In this document: piece by piece, positions 1 through 12,700 of the stretch | Position numbering within the stretch: position 1 is the first letter of the stretch | Layout of the letters: each line of letters begins with the position of its first letter | Assembly (NCBI GenBank): GCA_037349315.1 | Contig: JBAIAC010000057.1 | Coordinates: 11,191,501 to 11,255,500 of the forward strand | DNA from: Chelydra serpentina | Lineage: Eukaryota > Chordata > Testudines > Chelydridae | Direction: 5' to 3' | Length of the DNA stretch: 64,000 nucleotides | Position numbers and translations under genes: made by a program | Notes under the pieces: model-generated | What the model saw: the letters and a program-made list of their open reading frames with translations, nothing else | Told to the model about the DNA's origin: nothing | Databases searched by the model: none

Positions 1-2578
1 ATCAAACACTCTGGAAGTGAAGGATGTCCAGCTGCATCTCGGTAAGAGATTCGTATCTTGTCAGTGAGGAGACAGAGCTGAGGGAAAGACGTACCTGAAA
101 AGGGATTGTCCCCGCTAGACCTTGGGGTAGGGATCCGGGTAGACGCTACACAACCAGGGAAAACCCTGAGTAGGGACATTTGAGGGAAATAGTCTAACCG
201 AAATGTGTGGAAGCAGAGACATGGAGGAGGCTGAACTTGAGCCTAGGGTAGCTGTCTAGGTGTCATTTCTTAATGGACCTGCTGGGAATCAGGGACAAGT
301 TAAATGTCATTATGTTTCTCTTCCTCCAAACTCTCCTATTCCTAGGCACGAACATGCCATTTTGTACCCATTCTGTAACCTGGATTGTAAGGCCTCTGGT
401 GTAGGGTAATAGGTGTATATAGTATCTAGCCCAATGGGACCCTGACTCGAGTCCTTAGATGCAAACACAGTACAAATAATAACCTTTAAATGCCTTTAGT
501 CACAGGAGTCCGGATTCCCCAGCACCCCCATTTCTCACTAAATACCTGCCGCCCTGGCACCAGGGGGGGTTCACTGAATAGTTCTTACTATATTTCCAAC
601 CAGTTCTTATTGTTCTGGTATGTTGAGGGCTTCCCTGTGTTGGGCATTCTGCACCGCTTTCTTAGGCGGTGGTCTGTGCTTTCTGTTCCAGAGCGCCAGT
701 GGAACATGTGGATCCCAGGTTTTGGTTCTGAAGAAATCCGGCCATACAAAAAAGCCTGCACTACAGAAGCTCACAAACAGGTGAGGAGCCCCTTGTGAAC
801 GCGCTACTAGCCAAATGTAGGGGAGTCAGTACAAGCAGAGTCCTAGTCCAACTCCCACCACACATGCCAGTGCTGCTCTTGTTCATCTCCACTCTTGCGT
901 TGCGGCCAAGAAAGAATGGAATCCGATGAGAGTGTGGAGCTGGTATATTCTTTTCGACTCCCCCTGCATGTGTTCCCAAGGCTGCAACAATCTAAGCCAG
1001 GGAGACTCCTGGCTGCTGCTAGATTCTCTCTCCTAACTGGTGGCCACACCCTGCAAGTTGCCATAAAGTCAGTTGTTGGAAGACCCCATACGAGAGACGG
1101 CTAGTTTGTAATGCTGGCTCCCTGCACAGTGGACCTTGCAGTGGGCATGTGATGACAGTGCGGGAGAGCAATTCTCACCTAGCCTCTGCCGCTCCAAGGG
1201 GGAGCCCAAAACAACCCTTCGCCCACGGGCAGTTAAGCAGTCAGGGACTCAGTTCAGGAGCCAAAACACAACCATGGCCATGAGACAATGCTGCATGATT
1301 GGTTTTTCATGGTCCGTTCTGCATGGAGCCGGCATATGTGTGAATGGCCAGAAAGCTCCCCCTCTCCAGAAGAGATTAAAAATCCATGTTGAGTGAAGGG
1401 AATCCCTGTTTGTAAAACCGCAGGAGTCCAGGGATGCCGTTTGCACTAGTGCTGTAAGTCTTGCTGTTTGTTAAACACCGCATTAAAATGTGTGGCTGAT
1501 GGCTCTGTCAGCTAATGCCGGCAGCCGTGTGTGTATGTAACAGTGACCTAGGTCTTACTGAGCTACTGCAGGACAGCTGCAGAGTCACTTCCACTGGAAA
1601 CAAACAGTTACTGCACAATGTGGCAGCAAGTGACTTGTTGCCATTGTATATAGGGGCAGCTGAAAATTGTTTCCTCTCCTACCTTAAATATCTGGCTGGG
1701 TCTCCTCTTGGAAGAGCACTTGTGCTTGTCCTGGAATTTCAGCTGTTAGAAACCAGTCCTGAACAAGTAACGGTCTTGCTCCTGGTTTGGAAGTTGCTGG
1801 GGGGTTTTAAGCCAAAGGCCAAAGCCATGAATCAAAATCTCTACACGCATGAAACACGCCAGCGTGGTAACGTGACAGCTCCATTCCTGACACTGTGGAT
1901 AAAATGCAGTGCGGGTGCAGACGGGGCCTTAAAGTGGAGTTTGATTCAGTGCACAGTGCAAGTAAAATATTAAACTGTGCTAATGACGGAGTGAAATTAG
2001 GATTAAGGTAGAATCACCAAACCGAAATGACGACTCCGGACAGAATTTCTCCCAAGGAGACACAGACTCTCTGAAAAACTTTTTTTTTTTTTTTTACTTG
2101 CTGGCTATGGATCTATCCAAGCTAGGATTCAAATAGACTTAGAGCCATGTTTAAACACAGGTCCAGCTAATTCATGGTAGAACGCTGCCTACAGGCATTG
2201 GATCTGGGCTGGAACACTTCTCAGCATGGCTTATAGTTTGGCCCCACCCACAAGTTAGACAAATCATGTTACAAATGGATTTAGCTAGAACCCATCTTAA
2301 CTGTTAAAATGTGGTTCCCAAAGTGTTGAAAGGCCATTGTAGACAGGACTTGTGTCTGTAGTTCTTGATACATCACCACTGTTCACCAGAGCTTACTTTC
2401 AGCATATAGTATTGCATAAGCAACCTTTTGTGGACCCGGTGTTTCTTCAAGCTCAATCCTATATAGCCACGTTCCCAGCTTGATTTGCAAATAACCATGT
2501 TCCAGATTCTCAGTTCCCTGTATTTTCCCTTTATCATTTCAGAGGATGGCACTGATCCGCAAAACAACCAAGAAATAA
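1..2578 (+). CDS. TAF12: TAF12, TFIID/SAGA histone-fold subunit (3' end only)
   Basis: TAF12 is a histone-fold subunit of TFIID and SAGA that pairs with TAF4; it acts in nuclear transcription initiation. Three coding exons are visible: 1-41 (cut by the window edge, codons from base 2, reading SNTLEVKDVQLHL), 692-780 (RQWNMWIPGFGSEE... to ...TTEAHKQ) and 2543-2578 (RMALIRKTTKK, stop TAA 2576-2578). The donor after 41 is GTAAGAG, the acceptor before 692 follows TTCTGTTCCAG, the donor after 780 is GTGAGG and the acceptor before 2543 is ATTTCAG. Glu is split G/AG across the first intron and phases agree throughout. The peptide matches the C-terminal tail of vertebrate TAF12 as I know it almost residue for residue. 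The N-terminal part and most of the histone fold lie left of the window. The gene converges with the Rab gene at 5.2 kb, as TAF12 and RAB42 do in mammals. Confidence 0.96.
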
Positions 2579-3020
2579 CCCCTAGAAATAGCAGGAAGAC
2601 AACTGTGCGTTTTGGGATATCTGCCTCTAAGCTGAAGCCTCCATGACACCATCCATGGGATATTTTTTTTAATGCTTTACAGAGAAGCATATATTTTTTA
2701 TTAACAGTGCAGCAATATCTATGACTTTATGAGGAGATCGGCCAAAAACCATTATATGCCCCCCTTCCCCTGCCCCCCATCAGAGCGCATTGTATCTTGA
2801 AACAAAGACTTTATTTGTGACCTTTAAAGTGGTTTATTGTATAAGTGATTGATTGTCCAAGGAACAGAGCATTTTGGTCTTGTTTGGGACAGTATTAGAA
2901 GCATCTGTAGAGGTTTTCGTTTTCCCCCTTCCCTCCTGCCAGTTCCAGTACTTTGTAATGTCAATGTTTATATAAATACTTGCATTTGTTTTACATTAAT
3001 AAAGAAATTATTAATCTAAA
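2579..3020 (+). other. TAF12: TAF12 3' UTR with poly(A) signal
   Basis: Non-coding sequence follows the TAF12 stop and reaches an AATAAA hexamer at 2998-3003, so cleavage is likely near 3015-3025. This gives a 3' UTR of about 440 nt. A second + strand AATAAA at 4896-4901 could serve a longer form. The exact cleavage site is inferred. Confidence 0.7.
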
Positions 3021-5214
3021 GCCGGGCATAGTCTCATGCTTCTGCATTTGATGTATGTACAGCACCTCATTTAAAACCATAGGCAGTAGCAGAGAGGAGC
3101 TGCTTGCTGCAGGGCTGTTTAAAGGACCTGCCAGGTTTAGGCTCAAAATGGAGGGGAGGACTAGGATGGCTCTTGCCCTGGTAAGGGAGAGCACAGACCA
3201 TTTTGCCTCTAGCCAGTTGAAATCCGGCTGAGGTAACCGTCTGTTGGCTGTTTGGCCTATGTGAAATAAACTAATGGTATCTGTCCAGTTCCTAGTGCAC
3301 AAGGGTTCACATTAAGACCAACTGAAGCCCTGGCTGACAGCTGCAGCAGAGAGGCCAAGGACTTGGCGAGTCATGGAGACCGGACTTTCCTGTGGCTCCC
3401 TGCGGATCAGGGATGGTGGGATGGAAGCATGTGCTATTCCATGGCCAAATGGAAGTCCAGTCTCCAGGGCTGTCAGTTGAGCATATTTCACTAGTACATA
3501 ACTCACTTTAAAACTGTTTAGAAAAGAAATTGAAGCTTAGGCCACAGATTTAACCCTAGTAACTCTGCTAATCGGGTGAGAAAGGGGCAAACATGAAAGG
3601 GGAGGGGGTGTTCCTAAATCTGTACCTCTTGAGTTTTGGGTCAACAAGGCTGAAATTGAAAGCTGCCCCCAGAGGCTTTGGAATATATACAAATAAGCCA
3701 CCTGCTTTCTAAACTGAAGGCCACGCCACAGATAAAATCCAGACTTCTTATCTGGTTGGCCCACTGGCTAAAAACTACATTAAAATGTAAACTTGTACAA
3801 AGCATGTTTAGCGTGGTAAGGGAGGGGATTTTTCAAGAATCCTGCTGAGATTGGTTAACTTCATAAGTTCAGGCACTAGCACTGAACTCTTATTGACAGC
3901 ATCGGCAGTGTCCAGAGTGTCCTAAATTGCCATTCTGGTACCTGACATGGTCCTTCCAAAATGGGGATTCATACTCGTAAGTGTGACTGTCTTCCATTCT
4001 CCGTGCCCAGCTAATAATTGGTCTTTCCGCTGAGACTGCCATTGTAGGGGCCAGTTGTAGAGATGGTTCTTTACGAACCAAACTTCATTGGTTCATGTGC
4101 CACTTTCTTAAAAAATAGTTGTGAAGTGAATGGATGGAACATCCAGTTTGGGTATCACAGTCTGGTCTGGAAACTGGTTGAAGACCTGCCCAATTCACTT
4201 CTTATAGTGGTCACCTAAAAATCCAACAGATCCTAGTTGGGTTTTTTTAAAAATAGCTGTCAGCATGGTCTGGATTCTAACCAGTAACCTGGAGGTGAAA
4301 GCTACCCTGTTCTGTCTTCAAGGCATTTCAGTATCCTGCGTAGTCACAAGATCACAGCCTGCAGAAATAGCCAGTCTTGTTGGCTTAGAACCAGATTGCT
4401 AACTCTTAAGTGTTGGGCCTGAGAGGGGAAGCTGCTTTGCCCAAGTCGAGCGACCGTTTTCATATTCGAAACTTGCAGCCTTGTTCCTAAGCCGCATCCT
4501 TCCAAGCGAAGGGGAAACCAAGTGACATGAGAGGGACTTGGTGGCTGGATGTTTCGGGCAGGGCAACCTGCAGCAAAACCCCACTTAATGTTAACTTGCG
4601 GGTTTTAACATTGAGGAGCCGCATTGATGAGAATGGGAGAAGCTGGGGGTGCTGCAGAGGCTGCTGCTGGGTGGCTCTGTAGACTTCAAGCTGAACATCG
4701 ATGCTGGGAAGTGCTTCACAACCAGGGTGGCTGGAAGAATGTTTAGTCTGTAGAAAATGCAGCATCTGTGGAGATTCTAAATCCTCTGAAGCTGCAGGCA
4801 CCTCCCGAGTCCAGTGTCGCTGTTTCTGCCGGCTGGGGGGACACTGGCATGTTTGTTGTTCTAACCGTTTAATGCTAAAGGCAACCAGAACTATGAATAA
4901 AATGTGTTTAACTTTGCATCCAAGCGTAAATTCCAGTCTTTCCCAGTGCCTAGACCATTGGATTCCTATTTGGAATCTCCTCCAAGCACGAAGGGTGCTG
5001 TGTAACCCTGCCGCCTTTGAACACGAGTGGATGGAAACATTACCCGTTCCAATTCTGTTTGTTGGCTTCGCTGGGAGAGGTTAACGGGAACTATTAGCCT
5101 GTTAGAAGAGGCTATTGTGACTGTCCTTGCATGTAGTACTGCCTGGCAGCCAAGTCTCATATGGGAAGGTGGGTGATGGTAGCTCACTCTGGCTTCGTAG
5201 TCTACAATGTCTGG
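3021..5214. other. Convergent interval between TAF12 and the RAB39-like gene
   Basis: No coding exon is recognisable. The interval must hold the 3' UTR of the minus-strand Rab gene, whose stop is at 5215-5217. The nearest minus-strand poly(A)-like hexamer is ATTAAA (TTTAAT on + at 4868-4873), about 340 nt past the stop. I see no intact repeat here; most of it looks like unique or old decayed sequence. Confidence 0.5.
4868..4873 (-). terminator. Candidate poly(A) signal of the RAB39-like gene
   Basis: The minus strand reads ATTAAA here, the commonest variant hexamer, about 340 nt past the stop codon. No minus-strand AATAAA lies closer; the next ones (TTTATT on +, near 2811 and 2832) fall inside the TAF12 3' UTR. 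Weak on its own. Confidence 0.3.
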
Positions 5215-8200
5215 CTAGCACGAGCACTTCTTCTGCTTCTCTTGTTTTCCCAGGTTCTGTTCTTTGGGCTCCTCTGTGGGTGGCAATGTGCTTTTCACCC
5301 CATCCCATTCCTTGTTTGGGCTCAGCACCCCGGCCTTCACAGCTCCATAGATCTCCAAGGTCAGCAGCTGGAAGGCATCATCCACGTTGCTGTTGCTTTT
5401 AGCAGATGTCTCTATGTACTTTGCCCCCAGTGAGGAAGCCAGCTTCTCGGCCTCCTTTCGCTCAACCTGGTGCTGCGGCACCAGGTCACTCTTGTGCCCA
5501 ACCAGCACAAAGACCACGTGAAAAGGTTTCACCGTGTCTGTCACCTCCCGATGCCACTCCTTGATGCTCTCAAAGGATGCTCGGTTGGTCAGGTCAAACA
5601 TCAGCACTGCCCCAGCGGAGTTGCGGTAGTAAGAGCGAGTCACTGACCTAGGACACAAGGAGGGAACAGCGTGAGACTCTTCATTCTCTTATTGCTTTAC
5701 TTTCCTAAGATCTATATGGCACAGAGGCAGCACATGCTGCCTCATGGAACTGCTTGGAAAATGTTTTTCTGCAGAAAATTTAAACTTTTTGGTTGAATAT
5801 CGAAAACCAAAACTTCAGTTCAGAATGGCACTGTACTGCCTCATGGGAGTTATAGTTCAGGTGCCTTATTCTGGCTAGACTACATCTCCCCTGATTCACC
5901 ACTTTTCCCTGTGGCGATGAGGAGAAATGATGCATCCCATAGGAGTCCCTGGTCATGGTGCATTATGGGAGAGGTAGTCTGTGTAGAGAGCCCATCCAGA
6001 GAGGAGAATGGAAGCCTAAAGCCCCTGATCTACAAGTCCTGTGAGATGGCTGGGTGCAGGGCCGGTGCAAGGAAGTTTCGTGCACCCCCACCAAGCTAAC
6101 GCTGCCCCCCCATCCAACCCCCCTTGCCCGTGGGAGCTCATCCCCCCCCCCCCCCCGCCTGCGGGAGCCCCCTAGCCAGCCCCCCCCCCCACCTAGGGTC
6201 ACCTCGTGATAGCGCCGGCCGGGGCTGGGTGCCATTTTGAATGCAAATACTTTGGGTTTGGGGCAATCGTTTTTTTGACTAAATGTTCTGAGGAAAGCAG
6301 CTACTTCTCGTGTCAAAACAAACAAAAAAATCCACAAAACAAAACCCTGCATTCCATGGAAAACTCATTCTTTGGTCAAAATGGTTTTCATGGAATTTTT
6401 TTAACTAGCCCCAATGCCTACATATAACATCTGTCTAACGGTTCACGTTCAACCTGATTCGTGTCACGGATGTGACTCTTATCTGAGCCAGTTGTGTCCA
6501 CAATGCATAATTTTCCCCAGTTTAGTTTGGTTTATGTTCCTATCCATTTATGCTCCCATATGAGTGCACGTTAGGAAAATCCAGGCAGCTATCCCATTGG
6601 ACTTTGGCAGAGGGTAGAGTACCCTGAGGACCCCCCGCCCAGTAGCAGGTAGAGCAATGGATGTTGGGATGCCTTACCAGCCCGAGAGCTGGCTGAATTG
6701 GTTACGCGGATGTGATTTGTATCCCATCTCTACTCCAAGCCCGTCTCCTACACTCACTGTGCTGGCTCACACTGCTGGTGGCAGAAAATTAACCATGTGG
6801 GGCGTGAACAAAGCATGTTAACAGCCAGTCTGGGTTCTGCCTAGAACAGGTCTTTTGGAAACTCTCCTGCTGTTGTCCAGCTGCCTATGTCCTCCCACCT
6901 GCAGTGGCAACAGGGCAGGCATTCTGACCCTTGTGTCTGCCTGCGCCGAACACCGAGGTATTAAACAGCTGAGCTAATCTGTGCTAATGCTCCCACCCCT
7001 GGAGAATTCCTGGAAATCTGCTACCCGTGTCACTACCTGGTTACAAACGGGCCAAACCTCCAGCATAAATGAGACTTCAGAAGCCTCTGTTCTCCCAGTC
7101 TCTGGGCTGGCCCTGGTGCTTCAGCCAGTTCCTTTCAATGGGGCGTGTGCCTGGATAATAATTAGCCCCTTCGCTTAGAAAGCAGAAAACTTTCCCTACT
7201 ACCCTGGGGTGCTGAACTAACGGGCCCTGGGTCTGGACTGGAGAGCTGGTCTCAGTCCAGTCCCTAGGGACGTGGGTCTCCTTTCACTTACGCTGGTGTA
7301 AATCAGAAGGATCAGTGGTGTTACACTGGTGTCAGGTCAGAGCAAGAGCAAGGAGAATCAGGCCTGGGTGCCTGTATCCCACCTGGCCTGGCAGTCTCAG
7401 CCACAGAGCTGGAACCCCCCTCACCCGGGCGGCGGTTGCTAACCCCTCACGGTCCTTCCTCCGAACCTGGGGTGAATCCTGCTCCCATTTGGGGGAAGGG
7501 CTCAAATAGTAACATTCAGATGCCCCCCAGCACGGAACCCACAGGCCCTGCCCTTGGGGAGGGGGGGCTGAGTAGGTGCCCACAGTGGTGTTAGCTGGAA
7601 AGTTCTTCGCACCCACTGTGTGACTCCCCCTGCAGCGCCCCAGCCCGGGCGCGAAGCCCCATTGCCTGGCAGTGGTTCTCAGTACTAGTCCGCTGATCAA
7701 AAGGAAGGGCTGGGTCCCCTGCTCCCTCCCACTCTGCACCTCTAGTCTGGGCAATGGAGCCAGTGTTTGCTGGGAACCCCCACGAGTCTCCCCTGCCATA
7801 CCCTAGCAGGGCGATGATACATGCACCGAGAATTTGGGAGGAGGGGAAGTCCCTAAAGCCAGGCCTTTAAACTCCCCCCCCCCCAACACACACACACACC
7901 CAGCAGTACCTGAGCACGGCTGCAGGCGCCTTACACACGGAGTTGGACCCAGCCCGGGGGAAATGAGCTTGGGGGTGGGGGCGGGGGGTGGAGCTTTCTG
8001 TCCGGTTCCCAGCGGTTGGGATGCCCCATTGACGAAACCACTCTCTGGCACAGCACCAGCTGTCCCCTTTGCTGCCTGCCTCAGCAGAGAGGCCAAGGAG
8101 AGTCTGAGACTCTCTAGGGTCCCTCCAAGTTGTGCCAGAGCAGTGGGCCCCAAACTTTTCAGGGTTGTGCCCCCTCTTATCCCTGTCAGTGCCCCCCTCC

Positions 8201-8967
8201 CCCCAGGAGCCAGGGCTGGGAACGGGGCTGCGGCTCTTTGCCGGGGGCGGCGGGGGGAGGGGGACATGGACAGGGATAAGGAGGCCGAGGCCGGGGAGCA
8301 TGGCTGGGGCCAGGAATGGAGTTGCAATCAGGGGCCGAGGCTGGGGGCAGGGCCAGAGCAGAGCTGGGGACAGAGCGGGGGCTGGGTGGTGCTCCCTCCC
8401 TGCCCCGCATTGCGGGGCTGGCCCAGACCCTGCTACCCCCCCAAACATTCCTCTGCACCCCCCAAGTTGGGGACCACCGGGCTAGAGACACAACAGCAAG
8501 GGGCAGCATGGGAGACGTTAACCGAGCCAGGGCCCATGATTTTCCTCCTCCAAGGCCTGTCACAGGTCCCCGGGCCTGTTAACCAAGCCCCTTTCCTCAG
8601 CATTGTTCATGCAAGAAAACAAGAGCCTCCGCTCGAGCCTGGCGTTTCCTGCCCCCGTCTTCATCCCCATTGCAGCTTCCAAGCGCCCTTCCTTGGCTCT
8701 GGCGCTGTCCACACGCTTACGCGTACGGCTAATCCTCCCCCGGCAAACCCACCTGAATCGCTCCTGCCCAGCCGTGTCCCAGAACTGCAGCTTGATCCGC
8801 AGCCCGGGCTCCAGCTCCACAAACTGGACGTAGAAATCCACCCCCACCGTCTGGTTGATGGAGTCGAGGAAGGCGCCCTCCGTGTAGCGCTTCAGCAGGG
8901 ACGACTTCCCCACCGTCGAGTCCCCCAGCATGATAACGCGGAACTGGTAGTGCCAGAGCGAATCCAT
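5215..8967 (-). CDS. Rab GTPase of the RAB39/RAB42 subfamily, RAB39-like paralogue
   Basis: Small prenylated Rab GTPase, expected on endomembranes in vesicle transport or autophagy like other RAB39/42 members. Coding exons are 8967-8753 and 5647-5215 on minus: 648 nt, 215 aa. The donor is CAG|GTGGGT, the acceptor CCTAG|GTCAG, and the Arg codon of QERFR is split AG/G. The P-loop GDSTVGKS is at residues 15-22, the switch-I Thr at about 40 (QTVGVDF), WDTAGQERF at 63-71 with catalytic Gln68, the base-recognition motif as GHKSD (122-126; His replaces the usual Asn, as in RAB39/42), ETSAK at 151-155, and a CSC end for double geranylgeranylation. I chose the Met giving MDSLWHYQFR because it aligns with RAB39 METIWIYQFR; an upstream in-frame Met at 9036 would add 23 unlike residues. 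YYRNSAG, EKL and KYIETSAK resemble RAB39 more than RAB42. I cannot assign an orthologue name. Confidence 0.93.
5826..6045. promoter_or_regulatory. Cluster of ZNF143/SBS-like motifs in the RAB39-like intron
   Basis: Within about 220 bp there are several diverged copies of the ACTACAATTCCCAGAATGC-type element bound by ZNF143/THAP11. They read AACTATAACTCCCATGAGGC (minus, about 5838-5857), GACTACATCTCCCCTGATTC (plus, about 5878-5897), GACTACCTCTCCCATAATGC (minus, about 5961-5981) and a poorer CTACAAGTCCTGTGAGATGG (plus, about 6029-6048). They alternate in orientation. They could be live enhancer sites or remains of a repeat that carried the motif. Confidence 0.45.
6055..6230. mobile_element. MITE fragment with C-rich core
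   Basis: The segment begins CAGGGCCGGTGCAAGGAAG, a start I associate with a turtle hAT-type MITE, and continues into long C runs (about 6141-6157 and 6181-6191). I cannot find the partner terminal repeat, so it is probably truncated. Confidence 0.4.
8131..8482. mobile_element. hAT-type MITE in the RAB39-like intron
   Basis: The left end reads CAGTGGGCCCCAAACTTTT and the right end is its near inverse, AAGTTGGGGACCACCG. Flanks TGCCAGAG and GGCTAGAG look like a decayed 8-bp target duplication. The interior is G-rich and open in several frames, which explains the long spurious ORFs here. Confidence 0.6.
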
Positions 8968-9374
8968 CCGGAGTATCCCAGCGGGGCAAGGCAGCCTGCG
9001 AGCCGAGCGTCTGCGGACTGGGGAGGGGACGCCCACGGCGCTGCCGGCTGGGACTTGCTGGAAGTGGAGCGAGATGGTTCCTGCTGCAGGCGGAGAGCTG
9101 CTCTAGCTCATGTCCAGGCAGGCAGCTGCCACCCCTCCCGCTGAGTGCGCGGTGTTTGTAGAAGGGGAAGGCAGAGGGAACGTATTGCTCCTGCGTTCGG
9201 CCGTCAGGACCGTCTCTCCGCTCAGTAACACTGGGCCCTGTGTGCCAGAGAAGAGGAACGAGCAAAACAGATGCAAAACGCTGCGATGAGGAAGCATCTC
9301 CTTGGCATTAGGTTAGATTAAGAAGATTAGATTATGTATCGGGGCCTTGTAACTAGTGAGGCCTGGGTGTCAGG

Positions 9375-9552
9375 CAGGGCCGGCTCTAGGAAGCACATGC
9401 TTGGGGCGGCACATTGTAAGGGGGGGCATTCAGGACAATCTTAGGGTGGCAAATTCCACTCCTGCTTTTTTTTGTTGTTGTTGTTGCTTCGTCGGCGCTA
9501 CGGGCGGTTTTTGGTTTTGCCTGGTGTGGCAAAAAAGCCAGAGCCGGCCCTG
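9375..9552. mobile_element. hAT-type MITE, CAGGGCCGGCTCTAGG family, short copy
   Basis: Terminal inverted repeats are CAGGGCCGGCTCT on the left and AGAGCCGGCCCTG on the right. Flanking 8-mers GTGTCAGG and GCGTCAGG match at 7 of 8, as expected for a hAT target duplication. The same family occurs at 52202-52840. Confidence 0.8.
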
Positions 9553-9578
9553 GCGTCAGGTGACTTTGGGGTCTACTT

Positions 9579-9702
9579 AGAGTGACCAGATGTCCCGAGT
9601 TTATAGGGACAGTCCCGATATTTGGGGCTTTGTGTTATATAGGCTCCTATTACCCCCCCACTCCCTGTCCCGATTTTTCACACTTGCTGTCTGGTCGCCC
9701 TA
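9579..9702. mobile_element. MITE, TAGGGTGACCAGA family, copy 1
   Basis: Inverted ends TAGAGTGACCAGA and TCTGGTCGCCCTA bound a 124-bp element. Near-identical copies lie at 55230-55352 and, inverted and interrupted, at 55739-55966. No coding capacity. Confidence 0.8.
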
Positions 9703-9719
9703 GTTCTACGCCAGGCCCT

Positions 9720-12700
9720 GCCACTGTCTGTCTCTGGGCAAGTCACAGCACCTCGGTTTTCCTGCCTGTGAAACACAGATGATAGTACTGACCTCACTGG
9801 GGCCGTGGGAGGCTCACAGCTTGTCTACCTGGGCAGCTAGTCCAGAATATCCATTCCTGATTAACACTATGTGCGGACACAGCTGCCCAGAGAGGGGTGC
9901 AGAAGGGGCAGTTTGTCCCAGATCTCCCATCTGAGAGGGCCTCCAAACCCCTGGAGTATGAGTGGGCAGCATTGTGACCTGGTGCAGCGGGGTGTCAGCG
10001 CCACTTAGGCGTGGCCCAGCCACTGGGGTTGCTTAGCAACGCTCTGATCCTGTGCCCCAGGTCCTACACCACTCTCTCAAATTTGGCCCACCCACGCCCC
10101 CCACCCCCTTCAAGACGGAGTGGTGGCATGGCCAAACCTGTGGTCCTGTGTTTCAGGTCACAACACCCAGAACGGGAAGCTGGGCCTGGCCCCATGGGAC
10201 AGGCGCTGTCGCTGTGGGGTGAGTGCAGGGCGGATTTGCTAGCAAATCACCACCACCACAGTCCTCCGGGGAAGGGTGGGGGACCTCCATGTCAGATATT
10301 GCCCTGGGCCCCCAAAAACCTACACACATCCCACACATTCCAGAATAAGAGTGTCCACGCACAGGATTAATCAGGAATAGTTAGCTGTTTTAAATCCACA
10401 CCTTACTTTATTCCAGATTATAGACAAGCCCTTAGTCCAAATGTAAAGGGTTTGAGCTCTTTGGCTGGAAGGCCCTAGAGATGGACTATGTATTAGTAGG
10501 CTGTTATAGAGAATATTTAAAAGACTTTCACATTCCCTTAGTAGGATTGGCTTTTAAAGGCAGTTCCTTCCCCGCCCAGCTGCAGCCAACCTGGGCATGA
10601 GCTGTGCCCCTGGGGTAAGCAGAGATCTGTTGTCGGAGCCCTTGGGAGAATGTTTAAGCAACAAGACACGACAGGGCATGTATTGCGTTGTGTTCATTCA
10701 CGCCTCGTGCACTCTGACGCCAAAGGCCCAGCGTGGAGATTGCAACTGGGCGTGAATTAATGCAAGACATGCCTGGTGCCCGGGCAGCTAACTGGGCCTG
10801 CAAAATACTTGTATTTGAATTCATAGAATCAGCTCCAGCTTCACTCGAATCTGAGCCCGGGTTCACCCCAAAGATTTGAAAACATCAGTCCAGGCTGCAG
10901 TGACAGACTCTTCCTTACTGCCTCACTGGTGTCAAGCAGACGTAACCCACACCTACTCCATGGGGTGGCGCTATTCCCTCTCCTGCCAGTGGTGTCTGGG
11001 CCACACATGTACAGGTTGACGCCCCTCCTATAAGTTTAACAGAGCTGAGCCTTTTTAGCTCAGGCAGGAGCAGCTCATGGGTTAAGATGCAGCGTTCGTT
11101 GGTTCAATTCCTGGGGGTGTCAACCCACCAAGCAGCGGGATGTTCTACAAACAGAATCAAAGATGGTCTGTTGGTTAAACTCCCCTATTTCACCATGTCC
11201 TGCTGCAGCAGCTGACAGGGTGAGGAGGCAGCCCCACTTTTCCCCATGTGAAGTTCCACGCCGAAGGGGGTGGGATTTGGGAAAGGGCCCCTCCCAGGGC
11301 TGATGGGGGGGGGGGGGGGGGGAGCCGGTACAAATTGCCGGGGCCCAACTATGTTGCATATGTTTTTGTCTTTCTCGGTAGTATCATTATCATTTGGCTA
11401 CCAGGCAGGGCATATTTGGGTTTTTTTGCACATCAATACAAATCCCGTGTAAAGATTTTTAGCCGGTCCGCCCTTGCTGGGGGGCCCGCAATTTTTTTTT
11501 CACCGGGGCCCGAACCCGCTCTCGGCGGCCCTGGCCCCTCTGAGGCTAGTGATGAGAGCAGTGTGGGAACTTGAAGAGACTAGATTAGGGAAATCCTGCC
11601 CAGTTTGATTCTAGAGTTTCATAGCGTGTAAGGCCAGCAGGGACCACTATGACTATCTATCTGATCACCTGTATAACACAGACCCTAGGACTCCCCTGAA
11701 TTAACAGTGTCTGACAATCCCCAAACAATTACCTCCCTATCTCCAGTGACACATTAACCAGGCAAAATCATGTGATTACTGCAGAACTGAAACACCAGTG
11801 GGCCCAGATACCGCAGTGGTGGCTTTATAAGACATGTGATAGCTAGACGAGGGACAATAGAAAAAAAGAGCCGACAGATTAGCTCAGTGGTTCCCAACCA
11901 GGGTACATGTACCCCATGGCGTACGCGGAGCTCTTCCAGGGGGTACAACAACTCATCTAAATAGTTGCCTAGTTTTACAATAGGCTACATTAAAAAGCCC
12001 TAGCGAAGCCAATACAAACTAAGAATGACTTCTTTATACTGCTCTATATACTATACACTGAAATGTAAGTACAATGTTTATAGTCCAATTGATTTATTTT
12101 ATAATTATAATAGTAACATGAGAAAGTCAGCAATTTTTCAGTAGTAGTGTGCTGTGACACTTCTGTATTTTTATGTTTGATTTTGTAAGCAAGTCGTTTT
12201 TAAGTGAAGTGAAACTTGGGGGTACGCCAGACAAATCAGATTCCTGAAAAGGGTACAGTAATCTAGAAAAGTTGAGAGGCACTGGATTATTTTATCCCAG
12301 GAAAGGACTGTTAATTTAAACCGAACATTTAAAACTATTTTAAGGGGGAGAAAGTGCAGCCTACTGAGTAGGGAAGGTGGCCTAGACATCAGGACTCCTG
12401 GCTTCGCCTCTCTTCTGATCAAGTCACTTGACTTTATTGTGCCTCAGTTTGCCCATCTATAAAATGAACGTCATATTTGCAGCCCTCACGGGAGGGGAGT
12501 GAGGCCTCATTAGTTAAAAACTGTTGACGTTTTTAAGATCCTCAGATAAAATGGAGCCACAGAAGTGCAGAGCATCAGCAGAAGGTCTTTTGCTGTATAA
12601 TCTGGCAGTTTTCTCCCTTCCTAACCCACAATCTTGAAGGAAACACCAAATTATACAAAGGAAACAATTTATTTGTCATGAAGAATCCATACAAGCTGGA

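Noticed and set aside
8967..9036. Upstream in-frame Met for the RAB39-like protein
   Set aside because: It would add 23 Arg/Pro-rich residues absent from RAB39/42 relatives; MDSLWHYQFR aligns with the family start.
7834..9144. 436-aa plus-strand open frame
   Set aside because: It runs antisense over the RAB39-like first exon and through a GC-rich MITE; the codons of the real gene are on minus.
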